56,795 bases of DNA from an uncultured Alphaproteobacteria bacterium (GCA_937903135.1 CALDAH010000011.1:1-56795), one strand, 5' to 3'. Positions 40,622 to 49,301 are shown, numbered from the stretch's first letter. Program-made: numbers and translations. The notes: a model not told the origin generated them from the sequence alone.

Positions 40622-41233
40622 ATGAAAAAAATAGTTGTATCAACACTGGCTGTGTTGATGGCATGCCCTGCATTTGCAGCGATGGGAGATAACGGTGGCA
40701 GCAGCTGGCAGTTATGGGGATTAGATCCGTATATCGGCCTGCGTGGTGGTGCGTCATATAACAACCTGAACTATAAATACAATGGTCATAAAGAATCTAT
40801 GACTGATGTAATCTTTCAGGGTCGTGCCGCGTTGGGTTTAGAAGTATGTGATACAGTCCGTTCTGAAATTGAATATTCATATTTTAGCAAGGCGAAAGAT
40901 CACGCAGACTTCGGCGATGCCGGCAGAATTGATGTAAAATCAAAAATGCAGACATTGTTGTTTAATACATATATGGAATTCGGTGGATACCAGGTTGTTC
41001 GTCCGTTCGTCGGCGTTGGTGCGGGTGTTGCCTTTACCGATGTTGAACGCAAAGGTGATTTGATTGGTAAACACAGCGATGATAAAACCCGTTTTTCAGC
41101 AATGGGAACAGTGGGTGTAACATTTGATATGGATTATTTCGCGGTTGATTTAGCGGCCCGTTATAACTATATCGACATTCAATCTGGCCTGCATAACTTT
41201 GGCGGTGATCTGGGTATCAGATTCATGTTCTAA
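40622..41233 (+). CDS. Small outer-membrane beta-barrel (OmpA/opacity-like)
   Basis: A 203-residue exported protein with signal peptide (residues 1-19, ending PAFAA). The mature part shows eight amphipathic strands: PYIGLRGGASYNNLNYKY, DVIFQGRAALGLEV, RSEIEYSYF, MQTLLFNTYMEF, RPFVGVGAGVAFTD, FSAMGTVGVTFDM, FAVDLAARYNYI and GGDLGIRFMF. This fits an eight-stranded barrel of the porin/opacity family, common surface antigens of alphaproteobacteria. The last residues are the BAM signal. AAGGAGAAG precedes the ATG and a terminator follows. The 200-base upstream gap holds no clear promoter pair. Confidence 0.85.
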   Translation: MKKIVVSTLAVLMACPAFAAMGDNGGSSWQLWGLDPYIGLRGGASYNNLNYKYNGHKESMTDVIFQGRAALGLEVCDTVRSEIEYSYFSKAKDHADFGDAGRIDVKSKMQTLLFNTYMEFGGYQVVRPFVGVGAGVAFTDVERKGDLIGKHSDDKTRFSAMGTVGVTFDMDYFAVDLAARYNYIDIQSGLHNFGGDLGIRFMF

Positions 41234-41249
41234 TAGGTGTTGGGCAAAT

Positions 41250-41274
41250 AAACCCGCCGCAGGGCGGGTTTATT
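41250..41274 (+). terminator. Intrinsic terminator after the small barrel gene
   Basis: AACCCGCC and GGCGGGTT, four-base loop, followed by a short T-rich tract. Confidence 0.75.
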
Positions 41275-41294
41275 ATTTTATAAATATTGTGCGG

Positions 41295-41334
41295 CGATTC
41301 GTTGTGCGAATAATTTAAATACAAAAACGAATCG
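41295..41334. repeat. Inverted repeat between two terminators
   Basis: CGATTCGTT (41295-41303) and AACGAATCG (41326-41334), spacer 22 bases, with a nested ATTCG/CGAAT. It lies in the 139-base gap between two convergent terminators. No promoter is evident; a small RNA or a protein-binding site are both possible. Confidence 0.4.
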
Positions 41335-41339
41335 GTTTA

Positions 41340-41366
41340 AAAAAATCCCCGCGATAATCGCGGGGG
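41340..41366 (-). terminator. Intrinsic terminator of the Dps-like gene
   Basis: On the minus strand CCCCGCGA and TCGCGGGG form a stem with a three-base loop, followed by six T. Confidence 0.82.
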
Positions 41367-41371
41367 AATTT

Positions 41372-41728
41372 TTATGCTAATTTGGCCAGGGCAAGTTTCC
41401 CTAGGAAGCCTTCTTCTATGGCGCTTAGCAGTGATGCTATCCCTTCGTTGATATCGTCATCGTCCTGAATTTCTTCGAGATGGGTAATTATCGATTCGCA
41501 TGATTTTACTAAATCACGGTTTACGAGTTTCGGATTTAATAAATCTGCCTTGAATATTTTTTTATTATCGTCGGCCATGAAATAGCTTTCGGCGATACTG
41601 TCAACCCAGGTGTCTATGTTTTCAGTTAGGCGGTCAAACAATAAATGCGGGGCGTATTGATTCGTGCTCCAGTGATTGATTTTACAGGCGTATTTAAACG
41701 CAATTAAGTGCTGCATTAGTTCGTACAT
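41372..41728 (-). CDS. Ferritin/Dps-like helical protein (118 aa)
   Basis: A small helical protein starting MYELMQHLIAFKYACKINHWSTN. The pattern K-x-x-HW followed by H-x6-D and AESYF resembles the first half of Dps or DUF5856 ferritin-like proteins, where these His, Asp and Glu residues bind iron. It is shorter than Dps (usually about 155) and the ligand set is incomplete, so iron storage is not established. I chose the start at 41728 because AAAAGGAGAAAA lies directly upstream. It is divergent from the SodC-like lipoprotein; both could be stress-related. Confidence 0.7.
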   Translation of the reverse strand: MYELMQHLIAFKYACKINHWSTNQYAPHLLFDRLTENIDTWVDSIAESYFMADDNKKIFKADLLNPKLVNRDLVKSCESIITHLEEIQDDDDINEGIASLLSAIEEGFLGKLALAKLA

Positions 41729-41787
41729 GCTTTTCTCCTTTTGGTAAAATAAGCATATCACAGTGTTAAATTTCATGATAGCAGATA

Positions 41788-41837
41788 GAATCCCTATGCG
41801 TTCTATGCGCATGATTTCTGCGGATTCCTAGGGATTC
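41788..41837. promoter_or_regulatory. Inverted repeat in a divergent promoter region (operator candidate)
   Basis: GAATCCCTA (41788-41796) and TAGGGATTC (41829-41837), spacer 32 bases, lie between the divergent Dps-like and SodC-like genes. The spacer contains a direct repeat, TATGCG-TTC-TATGCG. The placement suits an operator for a shared regulator. Confidence 0.4.
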
Positions 41838-41907
41838 AAACCTGACGAAAATTGTAAAAAAATATTATAGAATGTATTTCGTAACCAAAAGGAAAAAGGA
41901 GACCTTT

Positions 41908-42432
41908 ATGAAAAACTTAATGAAAAAAATGTTCTTGTTATCATCCATCTTAGGGGTGGCTGTTGTATTGTCCGGATGTGCCGGTTGCGGACATAAAAAA
42001 GTAAAAGAAAAACCAGTTGCCGAGGCTGTAGTATTCTATCAGACATATGAAAACGCAGACGTTAGCCGCGTTCAGGCAAAAATGTATACACACAGCAGCC
42101 GTGGCGGTGAATCCAGAATGGGTCATATTAAATTCTATGAAACAGATGCTGGCCTGAAAATGGAAGTTGATTTGAAAGATCTGCGCCCGGGCGTAACATA
42201 TACAACACGCTTGTATCAGTGCGGCAGCTGCAATAACAACAGCACATGCTGCGATAAATATAGCATGAACGTTGATTTACCACAGCTGCGTATTAACCAG
42301 CCGGGCAGACTGGAAGAATCATTTATCATCCGTGGTTTAACCGCTGCACAGTTAAATAACGCAAAGATTTATCTGGAACGCGATGGCGGCTATAAAGCGG
42401 CATGGGGAACACTGGAAAAAACGATGTTCTAA
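41908..42432 (+). CDS. SodC-like lipoprotein without copper ligands
   Basis: A 174-residue lipoprotein (MKNLMKKMFLLSSILGVAV, lipobox LSGC). The mature part recalls Cu/Zn superoxide dismutase: GHIKFYETDAGLKMEVDLKD-LRPGVTY is like the conserved GxVxFxE-x2-GLxIxxDLxxLPPGxH. The HGFHIHE copper motif is replaced by residues without His (TRLYQCGSC), so dismutase activity is unlikely. Several Cys (CGSC, CC) may form disulfides. I start at ATG 41908 with AAGGAG upstream; an upstream in-frame ATG has no site. A terminator follows. The fold assignment is by pattern. Confidence 0.7.
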   Translation: MKNLMKKMFLLSSILGVAVVLSGCAGCGHKKVKEKPVAEAVVFYQTYENADVSRVQAKMYTHSSRGGESRMGHIKFYETDAGLKMEVDLKDLRPGVTYTTRLYQCGSCNNNSTCCDKYSMNVDLPQLRINQPGRLEESFIIRGLTAAQLNNAKIYLERDGGYKAAWGTLEKTMF

Positions 42433-42462
42433 GATAAAAAATTAATCGGCAAAAATACAAAA

Positions 42463-42496
42463 AAACACCCCTGGGGACGCCCGGGGTGTTTTTTTA
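42463..42496 (+). terminator. Intrinsic terminator after the SodC-like gene
   Basis: ACACCCC and GGGGTGT form a stem with an 11-base loop followed by seven T. Confidence 0.85.
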
Positions 42497-42567
42497 TAAA
42501 ATTTAAATTTTCCCCTTTAAGAAAATATTCTTATATGCTAATAATTTTTTCATGGGGGAAAAAGGGG

Positions 42568-44109
42568 ATGAGAATAACAGTTTTATTAACGTTTATTTTC
42601 ATTTGCTTATGTTCTGTTTGTCATACTGCAGCAAATGCTGCCGGTGTTATTACAATAACGAATGATACCGTTGTGAATTCAGATGTAAATTTGTATGCAA
42701 AAAGAATTGATGTTACAAAATCTGTCTGGATTACAAATATGGGCGTAATTGATTCAAGTTTTTATATCGCAGATAATGTTAATCTCTATATTCAAAATAG
42801 TGGAATTATTAATGGTGAATTTTACCTGGGCGATGGTGCAACAATAACTCAGGTAATATCGTCCCGGGATGATATAACATATATAGATACCGATGCGCCA
42901 TGTGATATTTTGATATATAACGCGACTCTTACACTCGGGGAAATTACAAGTATAGGGTCAGGGCATATCTCTGTTCAAAATTCACAGATTATTTTAGACG
43001 GCCCACGCGGGCAGGTACTGCGAAAGTTCAGAATGGCAATGCCCGAGATTGAACTATTAGGGGACGTAAGTATTATTTTACCCGATGAGTTTAAATTTGG
43101 ATCTGCGCCAATTTTGTATAATGTTTCAACCAGCGGCGATTTACATATTCATACCGTTAGCAATAATCCGCTGTTTACCATAACGTCAGAGTTAATTGAC
43201 GGAAATCTTTATCTAAAATATATTCGTGAAACGGACTATGGTAAGATTTTAAAAAATAATTCAGGGAAATTTTTAAATAATCTGCGGGAAATCTCGTCCG
43301 GTGACCCTTTGATAACAGCTCTTGATTCCGCGCCGGATATGGATGCGCTGAATAAAATAATGTCCCGGTCGGTCAGGCTTAATCCGATCAATCTAATGCG
43401 GCCGATTCGCGCAATTAATCAGTATATGATATCAGGGATGCGTTTGCCGGATGCCGGGGCGAATATATCATCGTTTTATTTGCTGGAAAACGATTTTTAC
43501 GGATATGGTATGATTGCGTCCGGGGCAACGACAATAGATGATCGCTGGAATATTTCATTTGCAGGTTATGTCCATGCAATTGAATACAGTGATGATATTA
43601 ATGATTTCGCGGCACTGTCATATGGCGGTCGGTTCACATCAGATTACCGGTTAAATAATATTTATTCCATCCGTTCCGTCGCGGTAGCAACGTTTAGTAA
43701 GTTCAGATCCGGTATGGTACTGGACGGGGACGGGACGGCATACAACCCGTCGGGCCGGTCGGCGTATGCTGTATCGGATATTCGTGCGCGATTATATAAT
43801 GATAATCATATAAACGTCGGATCGTATTTCGGTATTGGTGCGGACTGGGCACAGGTTTTATCCGACGCGGATTTAGATATAACCGGTCGCGCGGGCATAG
43901 AGGCGATGTTTAACACAGAAATTGACGGCGTTCGTTATAACTATGAACTGCGCGGTGGCGTCGGAACAAATATGGACATAGATGCAACCGCGGCAATATC
44001 GTTTAAATCTGCGATGGATAATATCGGCGGGGATTTCGCGTTAAGCTATATCCGATATGATAATATCAACGCTGTAATCGCCAGAATTGGATTTACGATT
44101 AATTTTTAA
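42568..44109 (+). CDS. Small autotransporter-like outer-membrane protein
   Basis: A 513-residue exported protein with signal peptide (MRITVLLTFIFICLCSVCHT...). Residues 30-215 show short repeated strands (VVNSDVNLYAKRIDVTKSVWI, SSFYIADNVNLYIQNSGI) resembling a beta-helix passenger. Residues about 245-513 resemble an autotransporter barrel: a helical linker, many amphipathic strands (NISFAGYVHAIEY, YGGRFTSDY) and the end NAVIARIGFTINF. The passenger is unusually short for a type V system. The start at 42568 has GGGGGAA about ten bases upstream; the alternative start at 42535 gives a poorer signal peptide. It ends exactly where convergent miaB ends. Confidence 0.75.
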   Translation: MRITVLLTFIFICLCSVCHTAANAAGVITITNDTVVNSDVNLYAKRIDVTKSVWITNMGVIDSSFYIADNVNLYIQNSGIINGEFYLGDGATITQVISSRDDITYIDTDAPCDILIYNATLTLGEITSIGSGHISVQNSQIILDGPRGQVLRKFRMAMPEIELLGDVSIILPDEFKFGSAPILYNVSTSGDLHIHTVSNNPLFTITSELIDGNLYLKYIRETDYGKILKNNSGKFLNNLREISSGDPLITALDSAPDMDALNKIMSRSVRLNPINLMRPIRAINQYMISGMRLPDAGANISSFYLLENDFYGYGMIASGATTIDDRWNISFAGYVHAIEYSDDINDFAALSYGGRFTSDYRLNNIYSIRSVAVATFSKFRSGMVLDGDGTAYNPSGRSAYAVSDIRARLYNDNHINVGSYFGIGADWAQVLSDADLDITGRAGIEAMFNTEIDGVRYNYELRGGVGTNMDIDATAAISFKSAMDNIGGDFALSYIRYDNINAVIARIGFTINF

Positions 44110-45408
44110 CTATTTTACCAATTCCCCGCGCAACGACGCTTTGTTCGCGGCGGTTATGCGAATATCGGCCAATACTGGGGCGTCGTCGTGTGCCGGAACG
44201 ATGCATTGCTGCATATATGGGGTGCGATAAACCAGATGGTTGCCGGTTTTATCCGCACCTTCGCACAGGCATGTCATCGTTTTACCAATACACGATTCGT
44301 TAAATTCACGCTGTATGTCATTTAAAAACGCATCCAGCGCGGCCAGGCGCTGCGCCTTGACCGATTCCGGTATCTGATCTTTCATCAGTGCGGCGGCGGT
44401 ATGTGGACGCGGTGAATATTTAAATGAATAAGAATTAATATAGCGAACGCGGCGAACGATATCCATCGTCTGATTAAAATCTGAATCGGTTTCGCCCGGG
44501 AATCCAACGATAAAGTCACTGGATATCTGAATATCTGGTCGGGCGGCCTTTAATTTGTCAACTATATCTATATATAGATCCAGAGAATAGGGGCGGTTCA
44601 TTCTTGTCAATACATCGGGCGATCCGCTTTGTATAGGCAGATTAAGAAACGGGAGTAATTTTTCCTCTGATTTAAATAAATCAATTAAATCGTCCGTCAT
44701 TTCGGTCGGATAGCTGGATGTAAATCTTATCCGTTGAATTTCAGGCAACTGTGCCGCTTCACGGATTAAATGGGACAGGCGATATACCGTCCCGTTCGGG
44801 GCGGTATATTTATAACCGTTAACGTTTTGCCCCAGAAAGCATATCTCTATTGCGCCGGTTCGTGCGGCATGTTCGCAATCGCGAATAACATCGCTAAATG
44901 GCCGGGACAGTTCACGGCCGCGTGTATACGGAACAATGCAATATGTACAGCAGTGATTACAGCCTTCCTGGATTGGAATATATGCAACGGCCGGGGATTT
45001 TTCCATCTGCGGCAGTTCATCAAATTTTTCCAGCCCCCCAAGGTCAATATTTAATAACCGTGCGTCGGGGTTATTTAATATCTCGGGCAGTTTATGATAG
45101 CTTTGCGGCCCTAATACAAAATTTAATTCCGGTATCCGGCGAAATGCGGTTGCGCCGGCCTCGCGCGCGACGCAGCCGACGATTCCGAACATCGCGTTGG
45201 GACGTTTCGCACGGCGTACACGCCCAAGGGCCGAAAAAACCTTATTAGTGGCCTTTTCGCGAACCGCACATGTATTCAGAATTATTAAATCCGCATCAGG
45301 GATTTTATCCGTTGCCTGCCAGCCATGTGATTCCAGCATAGCAGCGATTCGCTGTCCGTCGTATACATTCATCTGACAGCCAAATGTTTGAATAAAGAAT
45401 TTTTTCAT
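44110..45408 (-). CDS. miaB: tRNA-2-methylthio-N6-dimethylallyladenosine synthase MiaB
   Basis: A 432-residue radical SAM methylthiotransferase. The N-terminal domain holds one 4Fe-4S cluster with Cys in TFGCQMN, NTCAVRE and VGCVARE. The radical SAM cluster is in the C-x3-C-x2-C motif CNHCCTYC. A TRAM domain closes the protein (about 370-432). It adds the ms2 group to i6A37 of tRNAs. Its Fe-S clusters depend on Suf products encoded in this window. It follows gatB with a 23-base gap on the minus strand and ends at the very base after the convergent autotransporter gene. Confidence 0.94.
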   Translation of the reverse strand: MKKFFIQTFGCQMNVYDGQRIAAMLESHGWQATDKIPDADLIILNTCAVREKATNKVFSALGRVRRAKRPNAMFGIVGCVAREAGATAFRRIPELNFVLGPQSYHKLPEILNNPDARLLNIDLGGLEKFDELPQMEKSPAVAYIPIQEGCNHCCTYCIVPYTRGRELSRPFSDVIRDCEHAARTGAIEICFLGQNVNGYKYTAPNGTVYRLSHLIREAAQLPEIQRIRFTSSYPTEMTDDLIDLFKSEEKLLPFLNLPIQSGSPDVLTRMNRPYSLDLYIDIVDKLKAARPDIQISSDFIVGFPGETDSDFNQTMDIVRRVRYINSYSFKYSPRPHTAAALMKDQIPESVKAQRLAALDAFLNDIQREFNESCIGKTMTCLCEGADKTGNHLVYRTPYMQQCIVPAHDDAPVLADIRITAANKASLRGELVK

Positions 45409-45431
45409 GTCGTTTTTATCTGTCTTAGCGG

Positions 45432-46958
45432 TTACCCAAGTTTTTTACGCAGTATTTCGTTTACAACGGCCGGGTTTGCCTTTCCGCCGGTCGCTTTCAT
45501 TACATTACCGACAAAGAATCCAAGCAGTCCTGTTTTCCCGCCACGGTATTGTTCAACCTGGGCCGGGTTTGCTGCGATAACGTCGTTTACCGCCTGTTCA
45601 ATTGCGCCGGTATCTGTGATTTGCTGCATTCCAAATTTTTCTGCGATTTCACGCGGTGTGCCGTTTTCGCCGTCAAGCATTTTAATAAATATTTCCTTGG
45701 CCTGTTTCCCGTTTACGGTATTCTGGGCGATCATATCAACCAATTCTGCTAAATCCCCAGGGCGGATAATACGCGGCCCGTTATCAGATTGTGATTGCGG
45801 TTCAGAATTTTTTTCATCCCAGTTTTCAGGGTGGGCGAATAGTTCGGAAATCATCCAGTTTGCAATCGGCTTTGCCCGGGCAATAACCCCGCCAACGGCC
45901 GCGTCGAACCATGCAGATATATCCGTATTTTCGGTAAGTCGCGCCGCATCATATTCATTTAATCCCCATTCGCCAATATAACGCGCACGTGTTGCTGCCG
46001 GCAGTTCGGGCATCGTACGACGAATGCGTTCAATTGTTTCGTCACTGATTTCCAACGGCAATAAATCCGGATCTGGGAAATAGCGATAATCCAGCGCGTC
46101 TTCTTTGCTGCGCATAACAGATGTTGTCCCATCACCTTGGTTATAGCGCATGGTATCCTGGGAAACTGTTCCGCCGTTTTCATATATTTCTATTTGACGG
46201 CGTGCCTCGTATTCAATTGCGGATTTAATAAATTTAAACGATACCATGTTTTTGGTTTCGGTGCGTGTGCGAAATTCTGTGCTGCCGACGGGGCGAACGG
46301 ATACATTTACATCCGCGCGCATTGAACCTTCTTCCATATTTGCCTTGGATACGCCCAGGGCGCGTGCGATTTCGCGTATCTCGCGCAGGTAGCGTTCAGC
46401 TTCGTCCGGGGATGATATATATGAATTATTTTCCGGATTTTTAACATCTAAAAATGTTACGATTTCCAACAGTGCAACGCCGGTACGGTTATAGTCCGCA
46501 AATGATTTCGTCGGGTGCATATCGTGTTTTAGTTTCCCGGCATCCTGTTCTAAATGGGCGCGTTCAATAAATATTTTTTTAGGGTTTCCATCATCGCCGA
46601 TAATTTCAACCCAGCCGCGCCCTACGACCGGCGGTTGATCGGCAGGTTGTGAAATCTGATATCCCTGCGGCAGGTCAGGGTAGAAATATTGTTTACGGGC
46701 AAAACGGCTGTGACGCGTTATATCAGCGTTTATCCCCAGGCCGAACTTAATCGCCTGTTCAACGCAGTACTCGTTTAAAACCGGCAGCATCCCCGGCATC
46801 GCGCAGTCAACCATAGATACCTGAGTATTCGGGGCAATCGTAGGGTTATAGTCGGCCGATGCACCGCTGAATAATTTGCTCTCGGATAATACCTCTATAT
46901 GGGTTTCCAGGCCAATAACTAATTCCCAGTCTGTTGTTTTTCCCTTAATTGTAAACAT
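45432..46958 (-). CDS. gatB: Aspartyl/glutamyl-tRNA amidotransferase subunit B
   Basis: A 508-residue GatB, the kinase-like subunit that activates misacylated Glu-tRNA-Gln or Asp-tRNA-Asn for amidation. The family signature is IGLETHIEVLSESKLFSG, PGMLPVLN, KQYFYPDLPQGYQISQ and DYNRTGVALLEIVT; the C-terminal YqeY-like tail (GGKTGLLGFFVGNVMKATGGKANP) is present. I start at MFTIKGKTTDWE (46958) with AAGGA upstream; the in-frame extension has no family support. It lies on the opposite strand to tRNA-Phe, which separates it from gatA. Confidence 0.95.
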   Translation of the reverse strand: MFTIKGKTTDWELVIGLETHIEVLSESKLFSGASADYNPTIAPNTQVSMVDCAMPGMLPVLNEYCVEQAIKFGLGINADITRHSRFARKQYFYPDLPQGYQISQPADQPPVVGRGWVEIIGDDGNPKKIFIERAHLEQDAGKLKHDMHPTKSFADYNRTGVALLEIVTFLDVKNPENNSYISSPDEAERYLREIREIARALGVSKANMEEGSMRADVNVSVRPVGSTEFRTRTETKNMVSFKFIKSAIEYEARRQIEIYENGGTVSQDTMRYNQGDGTTSVMRSKEDALDYRYFPDPDLLPLEISDETIERIRRTMPELPAATRARYIGEWGLNEYDAARLTENTDISAWFDAAVGGVIARAKPIANWMISELFAHPENWDEKNSEPQSQSDNGPRIIRPGDLAELVDMIAQNTVNGKQAKEIFIKMLDGENGTPREIAEKFGMQQITDTGAIEQAVNDVIAANPAQVEQYRGGKTGLLGFFVGNVMKATGGKANPAVVNEILRKKLG

Positions 46959-46971
46959 TTTTTCTTTTTCC

Positions 46972-47000
46972 TTGCTTTTTTTCTTTTGGTATCTTATTAT
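46972..47000 (+). promoter_or_regulatory. Promoter of tRNA-Phe
   Basis: TTGCTT (46972-46977), 17-base spacer, TATTAT (46995-47000), ending 12 bases before the tRNA. It starts only 14 bases from the divergent gatB start. Confidence 0.6.
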
Positions 47001-47012
47001 TGCTTTCGCGTT

Positions 47013-47088
47013 GGCTAGGTAGCTCAGTCGGTAGAGCAAGGGACTGAAAATCCCTGTGTCGGCGGTTCGATTCCGTCCCTAGCCACCA
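47013..47088 (+). tRNA. tRNA-Phe (GAA)
   Basis: A 76-base cloverleaf: acceptor GGCTAGG with CCTAGCC, D arm GCTCAGTCGGTAGAGC, anticodon arm AGGGA-CTGAAAA-TCCCT with anticodon GAA, T arm GGCGG-TTCGATT-CCGTC, and an encoded CCA. A run of seven T follows. It lies on the plus strand between minus-strand gatA and gatB. Confidence 0.97.
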
Positions 47089-47187
47089 GTTTTTTTATAT
47101 ATTTCGCGTTTTTTCTCATATTCTTTTAATTACTGTTAATATGCTTTTGCGTTATATATTCCGAATCGAAATCGGGGGTAATATTTA

Positions 47188-48654
47188 CTATTCCCCCATA
47201 ACTGTTGTTGGGCGGTTATCTATGCCTGCGAACTGTTCAATGTGTTTTGCCAGCTGCAGAACACGCATATCTGAAAACATCGGGCCGACAACCTGAATCC
47301 CAAGTGGCAGATTATTTGACGCCAGTCCCGCCGGAACACTGCATGCCGGGATACCGGCCAGGTTCATTGCAACGGTAAATAAATCCAATGCATAATATTC
47401 CAGTGGCGATAAATCCGAATCCAGCGGCAGGGCAGTTCCCGCACTGGACGGGCATAGTATTAAATCACACTGTTCAAATGCGCGATTAAAGCTATCGGCG
47501 ATCATTCGGCGTACGCGGGCCGCCTGCATAAAATATACATCATACGATTCACTCGACAGTACGGCCGTGCCGATAATCATACGGCGTTTTACCTCGTCCC
47601 CGAATCCGGCGGCGCGTGTTTTCTTATACGTATCAATCAGGTCACTGCCATCTATGCGCAGGCCATATTTCATCCCATCATAACGCGCCAGGTTTGACGA
47701 TGCCTCGGCCGGGGCAATAATATAATACGCGGCCAGGGCATCTAGGATATTCGGGATAGATATTTCAACTATTTCAGCGCCAATAGATTTTAAATCCGCG
47801 ATTCGTTTTGCAAATATATTTTTCATATCATCAGATATTTCAACATCTGCAAATTCACGAATAATTCCAACGCGTAATTTTTTCCCGTCCCCTAATATTG
47901 GTGAAAGTGCTGTATGCGCATGAAATTCAGCGTTTGCGCTGGTTGAATCCTTTTCGTCATGCCCGGCCATCGCAGATAATAATAACGCCGCATCGTCAAC
48001 CGTGCGCGCAATTGGGCCGGGGGTATCCAGACTGGATGCAAATGCGACACAACCCCACCGAGAGCAGAGACCATATGTAGGTTTCATCCCGACCAGTCCC
48101 GTTATTGCCGACGGGAATCGTATTGATCCGCCGGTATCGGTCCCTGTGCCGCCCATTGCTAAACCCGATGCGATCGCAGATGTTGCACCGCCAGATGACC
48201 CGCCCGCGGTTAAGCGTTTTTCACGCTGCCATGGATTGATTGGTGCACCGAAATAGCTGGTTTTGCTGAATGTGCCCATCGCAAATTCATCCAGATTGGT
48301 TTTACCCAATAAAACAGTCCCGCTGTTAATAAATTTTTGTGATACGGTTGATTCATATTCCGGAATAAAGTTTTCCAGCATCCGTGATGCCGCCGTGGTG
48401 CGAATGCCACGTGTTGCAAATAAATCCTTCATCCCGATTGGAATACCGTCCAGGGGTAATGCATTGTTCGCTGCATATCTGGCATCCGCCGCCGCCGCAT
48501 CGGCCATGGCCCGTTCGGGCGTTACGGTGATATAGCAATTTAAATCTGCGCCGTATTTTTCAATCCGGTCCAGGTGCGTGCGCGTAAGTTCCGTCGCACT
48601 AATCTCGCGCGATTTTAGTTTTTCCAATGCCTGTGTAATTGTAAGATTTATCAT
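47188..48654 (-). CDS. gatA: Aspartyl/glutamyl-tRNA amidotransferase subunit A
   Basis: A 488-residue amidase-signature enzyme that supplies ammonia from glutamine. The catalytic Ser-cisSer-Lys triad residues lie in GIPIGMKDLFATRG (Lys) and GGSSGGATSAIASGL with TDTGGSIRFPS (Ser). The C-terminus has LGIQVVGPMFSD. The length is normal. It precedes gatB by about 230 bases, with tRNA-Phe on the other strand between them. An unknown gene lies between it and gatC. Confidence 0.95.
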   Translation of the reverse strand: MINLTITQALEKLKSREISATELTRTHLDRIEKYGADLNCYITVTPERAMADAAAADARYAANNALPLDGIPIGMKDLFATRGIRTTAASRMLENFIPEYESTVSQKFINSGTVLLGKTNLDEFAMGTFSKTSYFGAPINPWQREKRLTAGGSSGGATSAIASGLAMGGTGTDTGGSIRFPSAITGLVGMKPTYGLCSRWGCVAFASSLDTPGPIARTVDDAALLLSAMAGHDEKDSTSANAEFHAHTALSPILGDGKKLRVGIIREFADVEISDDMKNIFAKRIADLKSIGAEIVEISIPNILDALAAYYIIAPAEASSNLARYDGMKYGLRIDGSDLIDTYKKTRAAGFGDEVKRRMIIGTAVLSSESYDVYFMQAARVRRMIADSFNRAFEQCDLILCPSSAGTALPLDSDLSPLEYYALDLFTVAMNLAGIPACSVPAGLASNNLPLGIQVVGPMFSDMRVLQLAKHIEQFAGIDNRPTTVMGE

Positions 48655-48687
48655 TGCGGTAACTGCTTTTATGGTTATTTATTAATA

Positions 48688-49272
48688 CTAACGAGACAAT
48701 ACTGATTTATGAAATAATTTCATCTTTGACTGATGCTGTTTATATTTACGTAAATATTTAGCTTCCAAATCATATTGCTGTTTGCCGCGCGCATCAATTA
48801 GCAAATTCGCATCAGCATGTATTTTATTGATCAGTCTATTTAATGAATTGACGTCTAGGTAATATATTTTTCTTTTATCAAATTCTAAATGAATATACGG
48901 GATAATATCCGGATTATTCATAATACGTTTAATATTCGCAGATGTATCCGTTTTCATTTTATCTAACCGGTTCATGACCGCAGCGGGGTGTAGTTTTTTA
49001 CCAGGACGCGCGATATAATTTAGCAATAAAAAGCATACTGCCATTTTTGCCTGAGCTTTATATAAGCAGCGAGTATCCTGATGTAATAATTCTACCAAAT
49101 TTAATATATACATCGCTTCGTTGCAGGCCTCGCCGTCATTTGTTGTATCAAATTCAGGCTGCAGATAAGAATCTCTTTTTATTTGATCGGCTTTATTTGT
49201 AAGATAGCTTTCCAGCTCTTGTGTTTCTTTCTGTAATGATTCCAGTTGTTTAGATAGTTTCTTTTTATTCAT
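48688..49272 (-). CDS. Hypothetical protein (194 aa) between gatC and gatA
   Basis: Not recognised. The N-terminal 35 residues look like a coiled coil (KKKLSKQLESLQKETQELESYL), followed by helices with a hydrophobic segment (AKMAVCFLLLNYI, about 20 residues, too polar at its ends to be a sure membrane helix), and a very basic C-terminus (KYLRKYKQHQSKMKLFHKS). It is rich in Lys, Asn and Gln and more AT-biased than its neighbours, which may point to later insertion. CAGGA lies before the ATG. It splits the usual gatC-gatA order. Confidence 0.65.
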   Translation of the reverse strand: MNKKKLSKQLESLQKETQELESYLTNKADQIKRDSYLQPEFDTTNDGEACNEAMYILNLVELLHQDTRCLYKAQAKMAVCFLLLNYIARPGKKLHPAAVMNRLDKMKTDTSANIKRIMNNPDIIPYIHLEFDKRKIYYLDVNSLNRLINKIHADANLLIDARGKQQYDLEAKYLRKYKQHQSKMKLFHKSVLSR

Positions 49273-49301
49273 GATTTAAATCCTGTTTAATATTATTTCT
49301 A

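Noticed and set aside
42535..42567. Upstream start for the autotransporter-like gene
   Set aside because: It adds a polar segment in front of a good signal peptide and lies close to the preceding terminator; ATG 42568 with GGGGGAA upstream fits better.
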